Below, piece after piece: positions 50,361 to 58,598 of a stretch of DNA of 64,000 nt (position 1 is its first letter; every line of letters begins with the position of its first letter). This DNA is from Aldehydirespirator sp965116195 (GTDB taxonomy: Bacteria; Actinomycetota; Acidimicrobiia; Acidimicrobiales; Aldehydirespiratoraceae). The stretch lies in NCBI GenBank assembly GCA_965116195.1, contig OZ220491.1, forward strand, positions 3,286,001 to 3,350,000, written 5' to 3'. Under the pieces are notes generated by a model. That model saw nothing but the letters and a program-made list of their open reading frames with translations, made no database searches and was not told the DNA's origin. The position numbers and the translations under genes were made by a program.

Positions 50361-51575
50361 ATGAGCCAGACGATCGCCAACATTGTTGAAAGCGATCTTT
50401 GCGTGGGTTGCGGGCTGTGTGAAGCACTGACCCGGGGACGGATCAAGATGGTGATGAACCAGCGCGGATCGCTGCGTCCTGACCCATGCGACGAGTTCAC
50501 GCACCAGGCAGAGACACAACTCCTGGCGGCCTGTCCGGGAGCGGTAGCAGAAGCCCGCGCCGAAGACGGCCTGGCAGTTGACCCCATCTGGGGCGCGTAC
50601 CACTACATGGCCCGGGCTTGGGCAGCCCAACCCGAGGTCCGCCACCAAGCCGCCACAGGCGGTGTGTTGACCGCACTCGGAATGCACCTGCTGCGGACAG
50701 GCCGCGCGGACTTCGTGCTGCATGTGGGGGCTGACCCCGACAATCCCATGCGCAGCCGTTGGGTGATGTCCGAGACACCCGATTCGGTGCGGGCCAACAC
50801 AGCCTCGCGCTACGGGCCCACCGCCCCGCTTGCCGGTCTGACCGTGGCACTGGATCAAGGCCAGCCGTTCGCGATCATCGCCAAACCGTGTGATCTTGGT
50901 GCCGTGCATGCTTTGTCTGCCACGGAACCTCGTATTGATCAACTGTGCGTGGCTCGTCTGGCCTTGGTCTGCGGCGGCCAGTCCCGCCTTATCAAGTCGC
51001 AGGCCGTGCTGGCAGAGTTCGGACTTGACGAGGGCGAACTCGCCATGTTCCGCTACAGGGGCCACGGCAACCCTGGAGCCACCGTCTTGGAAACCGTTGA
51101 CGGCCGCAGATTCACCAAGACCTACCTGGAGTTGTGGGAAGACGAGTCCGGTTGGGAACTTGAGACCCGCTGCAAGCTCTGTCCGGACGCGTTGGGTGAA
51201 GCCGCCGACATCGCCGCAGCTGACATCTGGCCCGGCGGGGCTCCCACCGGCGAGGACGAGGGTTTCAACGGCATCATCGTGAGAAGCGCATACGGGAGCG
51301 AGTTGGTCGCTTCGGCCACAGCAGCAGGAGAGTTGGTGCTGGGCGACCCGATCACGCCGCGAGAATTTGACCATTTCCAACCTCATCAGGTACGCAAAAA
51401 GGAAGTACTGGCCGCTCGCTACACGGGCTTGAAAGACTCTGGAATCCAGCCCATCAAAACCCGAGGACTGCGCATCAAAGAGCTGGGCCGCCGGTTGAGT
51501 CCCGAACAGTTCGCGTCTGAACGGACAGGCACCCACCAAAGAACCGCACGGCCAACACAACAAGCCAACTCGTGA
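50361..51575 (+). CDS. FrhB-family ferredoxin/F420-type reductase subunit
   Basis: A 404-residue protein of the coenzyme F420 hydrogenase/dehydrogenase beta-subunit family. The N-terminus binds a [4Fe-4S] cluster: CVGCGLC and the later ACPGA cysteine. The FAD/F420 part has the family start ATGGVLTALGMHLL, IIAKPCDLGAVHAL and the C-terminal RCKLCPDALGEAADIAAADIWPGG (truncated here), with further cysteines. Relatives include F420-dependent and ferredoxin-linked reductases, such as the related part of 6-hydroxynicotinate reductase. Within this cluster it may reduce an aromatic or conjugated acid. The substrate and cofactor are inferred. Confidence 0.82.
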   Translation: MSQTIANIVESDLCVGCGLCEALTRGRIKMVMNQRGSLRPDPCDEFTHQAETQLLAACPGAVAEARAEDGLAVDPIWGAYHYMARAWAAQPEVRHQAATGGVLTALGMHLLRTGRADFVLHVGADPDNPMRSRWVMSETPDSVRANTASRYGPTAPLAGLTVALDQGQPFAIIAKPCDLGAVHALSATEPRIDQLCVARLALVCGGQSRLIKSQAVLAEFGLDEGELAMFRYRGHGNPGATVLETVDGRRFTKTYLELWEDESGWELETRCKLCPDALGEAADIAAADIWPGGAPTGEDEGFNGIIVRSAYGSELVASATAAGELVLGDPITPREFDHFQPHQVRKKEVLAARYTGLKDSGIQPIKTRGLRIKELGRRLSPEQFASERTGTHQRTARPTQQANS

Positions 51576-51605
51576 TCCCGGCATGACAGGCGCGCAGCCG
51601 CTATT

Positions 51606-51973
51606 CTATGCGAAATCACCTTCTCTACTTGGAGCATTCATCAGCTCCAAATGCATACAATGCCTGGCCCGTTTAGTGATCTCTTCATACAATTTGTCAA
51701 CATAGGGAGATGCACCGAGTTCGGGCGGAAGTTCTTCTATCGCCTCAGCTAAAGCGTCAGGCAATTCTGTGGCTAGTTCAACAGCACGAGATAGAGTTTC
51801 AGACTCAGGAATACCCAAAATGCGCGAAGTGCCTTCCCAAGCATCACGATAATCAGATTTCAAAACTGTGTAATCTTCCCCTGTTCTCATAGCCAATTTG
51901 ATACAAAGGGATTATCTGGCAACAAACCTTCCAACCAAGTCCCAACATCGTGCTTGCCGAGTTTGATCGGCAC
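51606..51973 (-). pseudogene. HipA-like toxin kinase remnant
   Basis: Two pieces in overlapping frames joined by ATGA. The first (GTG 51973) reads KLGKHDVGTWLEGLLPDN, as in the N-terminal region of HipA kinases. The second (ATG 51890 to 51606) reads LGIPESETLSRAVELATELP then PDALAEAIEELP and ITKRARHC, as at the HipA C-terminus. About 300 residues of kinase core are missing. The DNA is AT-richer than its surroundings. The identity rests on these short matches; otherwise it would be two small hypothetical ORFs. Confidence 0.5.
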
Positions 51974-51993
51974 AGAGATCGATAATTATACGG

Positions 51994-52716
51994 CTAGGTG
52001 GGCTGCGTGGTCTGCTTTATGGCGGTGAGGTAGTTGATCGTCTCCTGTTCGGACACGACATCGGCGTACTTGGCATCCAGGTCAAACAGGTTGGCCTCGT
52101 GTACCTTCTGGTCTCGGTCACCGCAGGCATCACGCACCACGATGGGGACGAAGCCGTGCTGGCAGGCATCCAGTGCCGTGGCCCGAACACAGCCACTGGT
52201 GGAGACCCCGGTGTGGATCAGCGTGTCAACGCCCGAAGCAGTCAGCGTTGAAGCCAAAGACGTGCCGAAAAACCCCGAGGCGTACTGCTTGACCACGACA
52301 ATCTCGCCCTGAGCCGGTTCCAGGTCAGCGCCGTACTCACCCAGAGGATTGCCCTGCACAAAGCACTCCAAGGCGCTGACCTTGCGAAAGAAGACACCAC
52401 CGTCAACCCCGCCGGGCTGGAACTGCACCCTGGTGTGCACCACCGGTATTCCCGCAGCCCGAGCGGCACCCAGCACTCGAGCACAGGATGTACGGGCATC
52501 CTCCACCCCTGCGTACAGCGGCGATGACGGGTCCAGATAAGCACGGCAGAAGTCAATCACCACCAGTGCGGGCCGCCTGCCGAATCCCAGGCGGTTCTTG
52601 AACCCGGCACGTTGGTAGTCCTCCACCAGCGACCGTTCCATCAGCGACTTCTCCATCCGGGGCTGTTCCATCAGCGACTTCTCCATCAGCGTCTGTTCCA
52701 CCAGTGGCTGTTCCAT
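51994..52716 (-). CDS. isochorismatase-family cysteine hydrolase (amidase)
   Basis: A 240-residue protein. From about residue 40 it matches N-carbamoylsarcosine amidase / maleamate amidohydrolase-like hydrolases: GRRPALVVIDFCRAYLDP (Asp), VVVKQYASGFFGT (Lys) and TGVSTSGCVRATALDA (Cys nucleophile). It would release ammonia from an amide. Residues 1-30 come from a 24-bp repeat that gives a new ATG every 8 codons (MEQP, MEKS, MEQP, MEKS, MERS); MERSLVEDYQ is the last and perhaps original start. The first ATG overlaps the upstream CaiB stop (TGATG). In this island it would fit a deamidation step. Confidence 0.85.
   Translation of the reverse strand: MEQPLVEQTLMEKSLMEQPRMEKSLMERSLVEDYQRAGFKNRLGFGRRPALVVIDFCRAYLDPSSPLYAGVEDARTSCARVLGAARAAGIPVVHTRVQFQPGGVDGGVFFRKVSALECFVQGNPLGEYGADLEPAQGEIVVVKQYASGFFGTSLASTLTASGVDTLIHTGVSTSGCVRATALDACQHGFVPIVVRDACGDRDQKVHEANLFDLDAKYADVVSEQETINYLTAIKQTTQPT
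52620..52716. repeat. 24-bp repeats at the isochorismatase start
   Basis: Four to five units with CATCAGCGACTTCTCCATC on the plus strand. Each carries an in-frame start codon on the minus strand. Confidence 0.8.
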
Positions 52717-53912
52717 CAGCTGATGATCCCGTCGGTGCGAAGCTGTGACAACATCCCCGTGTCCAGTCCGAGGATGCCGCCCAGCACCTCGTCGTTGTGT
52801 TCACCCAAGAGCGGTCCCGACCAGTCAACGGATCCCGGCGTGTCCGACAGCTTGGGCACCACGTTCTGCATGGGAATGGAACCGAAGTCTGCGCTGTCCA
52901 CCCAGATCACAGCCTTGCGGTCAGCAAAGTGTTCATCGGCAAGCATCTCAGGAGCACGATACATCTGACCGTTGGGTACACCGTGATCGTTCAGCAGCTG
53001 ATGCAAATCATCAGCATCCAGAGTGGCCGTCCAAGCGGCGATTATCTCGTCAAGCTCAGCTTGATTGCTGCCCCGGGCAAGGTGAGTGGCGTAGCGGGGA
53101 TCGTCGGCCAGGTCCGGTCGTCCCATTGCCGCAGCCAGTCGCCGCCACACCGTGTCCTGATTGCCCGAGATCAGATGGGCCTTGCCGTCGCGTGTGGGAT
53201 ATGCGTTGGCGGGCGCAATGTTGGGGATGATCGTGCCGGTGCGCTCGCGGATGAAGCCAGCCACGTGGTACTCGGTCAGCAGAGACTCCATGACAGCCAG
53301 CACCGACTCGTACAGCGCCGCGTCAACAACCTGGCCTCTGCCGGTTCGCTGGCGCGCATGCAGGGCATTGAGAGTGCCGATGGTGGCGAACATGGCAGTG
53401 AGGGCGTCGCCGATGCTGATACCGGTTCGGCTGGGCATCTTGTCGGGGTCGCCGGTGGTGTAACGCAGGCCACCAAGCGCCTCGCCGATGGCCCCGAAGC
53501 CCGGCTGAGAGGCGTAGGGCCCGGTCTGGCCGTATCCCGACACACGGGTGACGATCAGCCTCCGATTGGCTTCGCGAAGTTCCGCAGGGCCGAGACCCCA
53601 CTTCTCCAGTGTGCCCGGCCGGAAGTTCTCAACCAGAACATCCGCGCTGGTGATCAGACGGCGTGCCAGGTCCTGGCCGGCAGTTGTGCGCAGGTTGAGG
53701 GTCACCGACTTCTTGCCCCGGCCCACCACCGGCCACCACAGCGACTTGCCACCGGCGTGTTCCTGACCCCAGGCGCGCATCGGGTCACCGGTGACCGGAG
53801 GCTCGATCTTGATCACCTCGGCCCCGTGGTCTGCCAGCTGCTGCCCACAAAAGGGCCCGGCCAACAGGGTTCCCATCTCGATTACCCGAACGTCGGTAAG
53901 TGCTCCGGTCAT
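52716..53912 (-). CDS. CaiB/BaiF family (type III) CoA-transferase
   Basis: A 398-residue class III CoA-transferase moving CoA between carboxylic acids. It has the N-terminal DVRVIEMGTLLAGPFCGQQLADHGAEVIKIE, the catalytic Asp region in GISIGDALTAMFATIGTLNAL, NFRPGTLEKWGLG and YGQTGPYASQPGF. Such enzymes usually activate small dicarboxylates or hydroxy acids for the next step. The gene is divergent from the HMG-CoA-lyase-like gene and coupled to the isochorismatase gene. The ATG at 53912 fits the family. CoA donor and acceptor are unknown. Confidence 0.93.
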   Translation of the reverse strand: MTGALTDVRVIEMGTLLAGPFCGQQLADHGAEVIKIEPPVTGDPMRAWGQEHAGGKSLWWPVVGRGKKSVTLNLRTTAGQDLARRLITSADVLVENFRPGTLEKWGLGPAELREANRRLIVTRVSGYGQTGPYASQPGFGAIGEALGGLRYTTGDPDKMPSRTGISIGDALTAMFATIGTLNALHARQRTGRGQVVDAALYESVLAVMESLLTEYHVAGFIRERTGTIIPNIAPANAYPTRDGKAHLISGNQDTVWRRLAAAMGRPDLADDPRYATHLARGSNQAELDEIIAAWTATLDADDLHQLLNDHGVPNGQMYRAPEMLADEHFADRKAVIWVDSADFGSIPMQNVVPKLSDTPGSVDWSGPLLGEHNDEVLGGILGLDTGMLSQLRTDGIIS

Positions 53913-53938
53913 ATGTCCTCCCTATGCTCAGCGTTACG

Positions 53939-54847
53939 ATGATCGAACGCATCCAGATTGTTGAGGTTGCTCCCCGCGACGGCTTGCAGGCTGACCCTGC
54001 CGACCTTTCCACCGAACAGAAGGTGGAACTCATCGCGCGTCTTGTCGCTGCTGGGCACACCCGTATCGAGGCCACCAGCTTCGTCAGCCCGGCAGCGGTG
54101 CCCAAGATGGCCGACGCAGACGCGGTCATGGCCGCCGTGCCACGGCCTCGATCCGACACGGTGAGCTACAGCGCTCTTGCCCTCAACCAGCGAGGGGTCG
54201 AACGGGCCATAGCAGCCGGAGTTGACGAGATCTGCGGTGTCGTGGTGGCCACCGAAACGTTCTCTCAGGCCAACCAGCGAGCCACGGTTGCTGAGTCGCT
54301 GCAACGTTGGCGAACCATCAGCGAGGCTGCACGCAATGCCGGTATCAAGACCGCGGTCACTGTCTCGGCGGTGTTCGGCTGCCCCTACGAGGGTCGGGTG
54401 GACGCTGCGAAAGTGCTCGGCATCGTGGCTGAGTTGGCCGAGACACAGCCGGACGAACTGGCCTTGGCCGACACCATCGGCGTGGGGGTTCCCAGTCGGG
54501 TGAACGCCCTGTTCGCCAACGTCAGCGAAGTGGCACCCGGCATCAGGTTGCGCGGACATTTTCACAACACCCGCAACACTGCACCCGCCAACATCGTCGC
54601 GGCCGTCAACGCTGGCGTGCGGGTGTTTGACACCAGCCTGGGCGGGGTGGGCGGCTGCCCGTTCGCTCCCAAGGCCACCGGCAATGTGGCCACCGAGGAC
54701 GTGGTGTATCTGCTGCACGAGATGGGCTACGAGACCGGGCTGGACCTTGATGCGCTGATCGGGGCCAGCAGATGGTTGGAGACCCAACTCGGTCACGGCG
54801 TTCCCAGCCTGGTGGCCAAGGCCGGGGGCTTCCCCCAACCCCACTGA
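53939..54847 (+). CDS. HMG-CoA lyase-like enzyme
   Basis: A 302-residue DRE-TIM metallolyase. Metal and catalytic motifs: VEVAPRDGLQAD at the start, ATSFVSPAAVPKMADA, GHFHNTRNTAPAN and the HMGL signature GGVGGCPFAPKATGNVATED with its cysteine. Members cleave HMG-CoA, or related 3-hydroxy-3-methyl or citramalyl-type CoA esters. With two CaiB genes nearby, the latter is possible. I used ATG 53939 (MIERIQIVE); an ATG at 53924 is also in frame, and TATGCT just upstream suggests a leaderless mRNA. It is divergent from CaiB. Confidence 0.9.
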   Translation: MIERIQIVEVAPRDGLQADPADLSTEQKVELIARLVAAGHTRIEATSFVSPAAVPKMADADAVMAAVPRPRSDTVSYSALALNQRGVERAIAAGVDEICGVVVATETFSQANQRATVAESLQRWRTISEAARNAGIKTAVTVSAVFGCPYEGRVDAAKVLGIVAELAETQPDELALADTIGVGVPSRVNALFANVSEVAPGIRLRGHFHNTRNTAPANIVAAVNAGVRVFDTSLGGVGGCPFAPKATGNVATEDVVYLLHEMGYETGLDLDALIGASRWLETQLGHGVPSLVAKAGGFPQPH

Positions 54848-55308
54848 ACCCTCATTCACCGCAGCATCCTCAGCCGCCGCAGCATCCTCAGCCGCCGCAG
54901 CGAGGTACCCGTACCCCGCCGCCACACCCGGTGTTGACAAGGACCACGAGCGGGAACCGGCCCATCTGCGTACCCGTACCCGCCACAACCGCTGTTGACA
55001 AGCTCACCGGAACGCACAGATGTCATGGACGAAGCACGAGCGGACATGGACGCGTCACACCCTGGGTTGACAGGATCACCGGAGCGCACAGGTGTCATCA
55101 ACGAGGCACGGGCCGACAAGGACACGTCACACCCTGGGTTGACAAGATCACGGGAACGCACGCACCGAACAACTGCGATGATCATGTGGGAGAGACAAAA
55201 TGCGCAGCGAACTGGAGTTGGTTCGCCTGCGGTGATCATGTGGGGACGCTTCTGGTACTGGCCCGAAAGGGCGTGCCGGGCGGAGGCGGAACCGAGAGGG
55301 GAGCGTGA
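54848..55308. repeat. 460-bp repeat-rich gap between converging genes
   Basis: CCGCAGCATCCTCAGCCG is repeated at 54860-54900. A 60-bp unit with ACCCTGGGTTGACA(A/G)GATCAC recurs from about 55000 to 55165, and CTTCTGGTACTGGCCCGA appears at 55249 and 55321. The last runs into the amidohydrolase C-terminus. No gene is seen. Confidence 0.75.
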
Positions 55309-56880
55309 TCATGTGGGGCGCTTCTGGTACTGGCCCGACGGGCTGCCCACCACCTGTCCGCTGTCAAGAATCCGCTGACCCCGTAACCAGACATGCTCAA
55401 CTCTGCCGGATAGTTCGTGGCCTTCAAAGGGCGTGTAGCCCTGGCTTGACTCCGACTCAGCGGCGCGCACCACATGGCTGACCGACGGGTTCAGCAGGGC
55501 GATGTCAGCGTCATAGCCGACCCCGATGGTGCCCTTGGTGCCCAGGGCGTAACGCTGTGCGGGGTTCCATGAGAGCATCCGACCCATGTCCACCAAGCTC
55601 AAACAGCGCTTGGTGCCCTCGGAATAGAGGCCGTTCAGCAGGTACTCCGTGCCACCGAAGCCGCTCTTGGCCAGCCAGATGTCGTCGGGACGCTCGGCTG
55701 CGACCTTGGCCTCGGTGCGACAGCAGGCGTGGTCGCTCACCACCCAGTCCACATCGCCCGCCAGCACATGCTGCCACAGCGCCTCAACGTCAGCACGAGG
55801 GCGGATCGGCGGGTTGACCTTGCCCCACGGGTCACCGGATGTCTCAATATCCACCAGCAGATGTCCGATCGTGACCTCACGGCGAAAGTCCACGTTCTCG
55901 AAGCAACTACGCATGCGCAGGGCTGCATCCATGGCCTTGGCCGACGACAGGTGCAGCAGGTTGATCTTGGCAACATCGGTCTCGTGGGCCAGATAAGACG
56001 CAATGGTGACAGCCAGACCTTCAGAATGCGGGGGCCGCGATGCCGAATAGGCGGCCAGTCCCGACAGTTGCCCGGCCGCGGTGACCATCTTGGTGTAGGC
56101 GGTCATGATCTCGGCTGACTCGCAGTGCAGCGACAGCGACAGGGCATCGGCCACATGGGGATGGGCTTGGCGCGTCTCAGCAATGGCCCGCATGATGAAC
56201 TCGAAATGGGCGAAGTCGTAGCGTTCATCCGGCGGGGTCATCAAGAAACGAGCCTGGTCGTCGCTTGCTCCATGCAGGCCGTGGCTGCCATAGAACATGA
56301 AGATCTTGAAAGAGGTCACGCCGTGCTCGGTGGCCAGCATCGGGATCTCGTCAATGTGACTGGCCTGCATGGGCGCAAGATGGAAAGCATAGTCCACATG
56401 GCTGTTTCCCTTGATCTGGCGCAGCACCTCAGGAAAGAACTCGGCATAGGGCCCGCCCCGGTTGAGGTAGTACTGACCAGTCCGGATGTAGTTGAGCACA
56501 GTCGTTGTGCCACCCTGGGCGGCGGCTCGGCTCTCGCTGTCGGCATCTGTGGGCAGTGGGTTGTAGATGCCCATGTGGGTGTGAGCATCAACCGACCCCG
56601 GAAAGGCGATCAGGCCCGAGGCATCAAAAATCTCGGGGACAGACGACAACGAGGCCGTGTCAGAAGTGGCGGACGGTGCGGTATCGGCGGTGACGGACGA
56701 TGCCGCAGGGGTGCCGGATGATGCCGCAGCGGCCAGTCCGGGGGCCAACTCAGTGACCTTCCCCCCGGTTATGGCAATGTCAACCTGCTCAACGGTGCCT
56801 GTGTCAGGCCGCACAACCTCGGCCCCGGTGATGATGGTATCGGGGCCGGTGGCGACGGCTTCGGCAGTGTTGTTGATCAT
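55309..56880 (-). CDS. hydantoinase/dihydropyrimidinase-type cyclic amidohydrolase
   Basis: A 523-residue metal hydrolase. The binuclear site is visible: HxH in GSVDAHTHMG, the carboxylated Lys in VTSFKIFMFYGS, His in LSLHCESAEI and INLLHLSSAKAMD, and the catalytic Asp in WVVSDHACC. The closing GTKGTIGVGYDADIALL is typical of dihydropyrimidinase, allantoinase and hydantoinase. It should open a cyclic amide or imide. A Ser/Thr/Ala-rich insert (about residues 52-82) is not usual. The C-terminal residues YQKRPT come from repeat DNA. ATG 56880 has AGGAG upstream and overlaps the stop of a 49-codon linker ORF (ATGA). Confidence 0.9.
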   Translation of the reverse strand: MINNTAEAVATGPDTIITGAEVVRPDTGTVEQVDIAITGGKVTELAPGLAAAASSGTPAASSVTADTAPSATSDTASLSSVPEIFDASGLIAFPGSVDAHTHMGIYNPLPTDADSESRAAAQGGTTTVLNYIRTGQYYLNRGGPYAEFFPEVLRQIKGNSHVDYAFHLAPMQASHIDEIPMLATEHGVTSFKIFMFYGSHGLHGASDDQARFLMTPPDERYDFAHFEFIMRAIAETRQAHPHVADALSLSLHCESAEIMTAYTKMVTAAGQLSGLAAYSASRPPHSEGLAVTIASYLAHETDVAKINLLHLSSAKAMDAALRMRSCFENVDFRREVTIGHLLVDIETSGDPWGKVNPPIRPRADVEALWQHVLAGDVDWVVSDHACCRTEAKVAAERPDDIWLAKSGFGGTEYLLNGLYSEGTKRCLSLVDMGRMLSWNPAQRYALGTKGTIGVGYDADIALLNPSVSHVVRAAESESSQGYTPFEGHELSGRVEHVWLRGQRILDSGQVVGSPSGQYQKRPT

Positions 56881-57026
56881 GTGTGCTCCTTGACTGACTC
56901 AAATCGTCGCAGTGGATCACTACTCATCTGACCCTGCGCTGAATTGCTGATCATGTGCTCCCTGACCAACCAAAGTCGTTGCGACGGATCACCACTCACC
57001 TGACCTTGCACCACGTCATTGATCAT
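56877..57026 (-). other. 49-codon linker ORF between MmgE/PrpD and the amidohydrolase
   Basis: Its ATG overlaps the MmgE/PrpD stop and its stop overlaps the amidohydrolase ATG (ATGA at both ends). It consists of two 72-bp units (MINDVVQGQVSGDPSQ..., MISNSAQGQMSSDPL...), each starting like the amidohydrolase itself (MINNTAEAV) behind a GGGAGCAC or GAGGAGCAC ribosome site. It is likely translated but need not have a function as a protein. Confidence 0.65.
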
Positions 57027-58444
57027 TTGTGCTCCTCGGCTGGGTCAGCAGAGTTGAGGGTGATCAAAGGAACCAACAGTCCGGCGGCCGACGGTGCGTC
57101 CGCCAAACCGGACAGGGTTTCGTGAAGATGACGGGCGGTGTCGTCAGCCAGCAAACCGGCTGTGTTCTCGAAGTACTTGGTGGCCAGGTCATCGGCACCC
57201 AGAGGACGGTCGGGGCCTCCCCGGTTGGTCAGCACTTCCTCAACCAACGTGTCACCGCTGAGCGTGGTGACACTCAGACGCGCCGGAAGTTGGAACGGAT
57301 AGATGCTCAGCAATGTTGGATCGCCGACCACGTTGATCCGGGCCATCAGCTTGCGCCGACACGGGTCGCGGGCCAAGGCGTCGCTGAAATCAGCCAAGCC
57401 GACACCAAGACCCTCACCACCGAGCAGGCCGGCGGCCACGGTGTACGGTGCGCTGAACTGGGCCTGATAGCCGGTCTCGGGCATCCGCTTGATATTGATC
57501 GGCTCACCAATGGTGCGAACGGTCGGTGGGGCCACCTGCAGCGTGGCAGCCACGATGTCATCGGGACGAAGGCCGCGCTGTCGCAAGGCAATGGCGGCAT
57601 CAATACCGGCGTGGGTGAAGTGATTGGCCGGATACGGCTTGTAGAAGATGTCGTCGGCGTGCCAGCGCTCCCCCAGATCCGCGTTGACCGCCTCCAGGTC
57701 GGCCTGACCGTTCAGGAAGGCCTGGAACAAACCGAACCGACCCTCAATCGCCGTCGGTGGTCCGGTGATACCCCTCGCCGCCAGCTGAGCCGCGGTGACA
57801 CCAGCCCGGGCAGCCCAGCCGCAGTGGAGCCGCTTGACCGTGCCACCGGACCGGTTGGCCTCGATGATTCCGCTGGCCATGCTGCAGGCGATGCTCATGG
57901 CGTGAGCGGTGCCTTCGGCTGTGAGGCCAAGCAACCGGGCAGACGCGGCAGCCGACCCCACCACCCCGCAAATAGATGTGGCGTGCTGCCCTCGCTCGAA
58001 ATACACCGACTGACGGGCCTGCCGGTCGTAGCCACCCATACCAAGGCGCACGACCACCTCCAAACCGACAGCCACGGCATCCACCACAGCAGCGCCTATG
58101 ACCTCGCGCCATTCAGCGACTGCCAAAGATGCAGGCACGACTGATGCGCTGGGATGGAGGATGGACGGCAAATGAGTGTCGTCGTAGTCCAGAGAATGCG
58201 CCAGAACGCCGTTGACGAACGCAGCCTCGGGCGCGGACACAGCCCTGCCGACATTGATTGCCGTGGCCTGGGCAACCGAACCCTGATCTCTTGCAAATCC
58301 GATGACTGCGCTGGAAGTGTCCAGCGTGCTGGCCCGCACGGCGATCCCGGCGATGTCAATGATCCGCAACGGAATGCGGGCCCGGACCTCCGCCGGCACC
58401 GGCCCTGCGGCCATTGCAGCAAGCTGGGCAAGGATCGAACTCAC
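57023..58444 (-). CDS. MmgE/PrpD family protein
   Basis: A 473-residue protein of the 2-methylcitrate dehydratase / cis-aconitate decarboxylase / iminodisuccinate epimerase family. It has the family's all-helical first domain (SLDYDDTHLPSILHPSASVVPASLAV, shortened here), GTAHAMSIACSMASGI and KRLHCGWAARAGVTAAQLAARG. Next come the small domain YKPYPANHFTHAGIDAA and the C-terminal return. Reactions vary (dehydration, decarboxylation, epimerisation of tricarboxylic or amino-diacid substrates), so the role must come from context. Start GTG 58444 overlaps the stop of a 26-codon linker ORF. Confidence 0.9.
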   Translation of the reverse strand: MSSILAQLAAMAAGPVPAEVRARIPLRIIDIAGIAVRASTLDTSSAVIGFARDQGSVAQATAINVGRAVSAPEAAFVNGVLAHSLDYDDTHLPSILHPSASVVPASLAVAEWREVIGAAVVDAVAVGLEVVVRLGMGGYDRQARQSVYFERGQHATSICGVVGSAAASARLLGLTAEGTAHAMSIACSMASGIIEANRSGGTVKRLHCGWAARAGVTAAQLAARGITGPPTAIEGRFGLFQAFLNGQADLEAVNADLGERWHADDIFYKPYPANHFTHAGIDAAIALRQRGLRPDDIVAATLQVAPPTVRTIGEPINIKRMPETGYQAQFSAPYTVAAGLLGGEGLGVGLADFSDALARDPCRRKLMARINVVGDPTLLSIYPFQLPARLSVTTLSGDTLVEEVLTNRGGPDRPLGADDLATKYFENTAGLLADDTARHLHETLSGLADAPSAAGLLVPLITLNSADPAEEHK

Positions 58445-58598
58445 ACGATCACCCCGACACAGAAACCAACACCCACCAGCCCCGCAACCATCCCAGCAAC
58501 CTGATCAAGGATCGAACTCACACGATCACCCCGACACAGAAACCAACACCCACCAGCCCCGCAACCATCCCAGCAATCTGATCAAATGCCGAACTCAC
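58441..58598 (-). other. two 26-codon linker ORFs that echo the MmgE/PrpD start
   Basis: A 77-bp tandem duplication gives ORFs 58598-58518 (MSSAFDQIAGMVAG...) and 58521-58441 (MSSILDQVAGMVAG...). Each overlaps the next by GTGA, the first with the cyclase stop and the second with the MmgE/PrpD start (MSSILAQLAAMAAG). They are small, hydrophobic and Val/Gly-rich. Confidence 0.7.

Noticed and set aside
53909..54988. A 359-codon frame antisense to the HMG-CoA-lyase-like gene
   Set aside because: The sense strand has all lyase motifs; the antisense product is Gly/Val/His-rich and unrecognisable.
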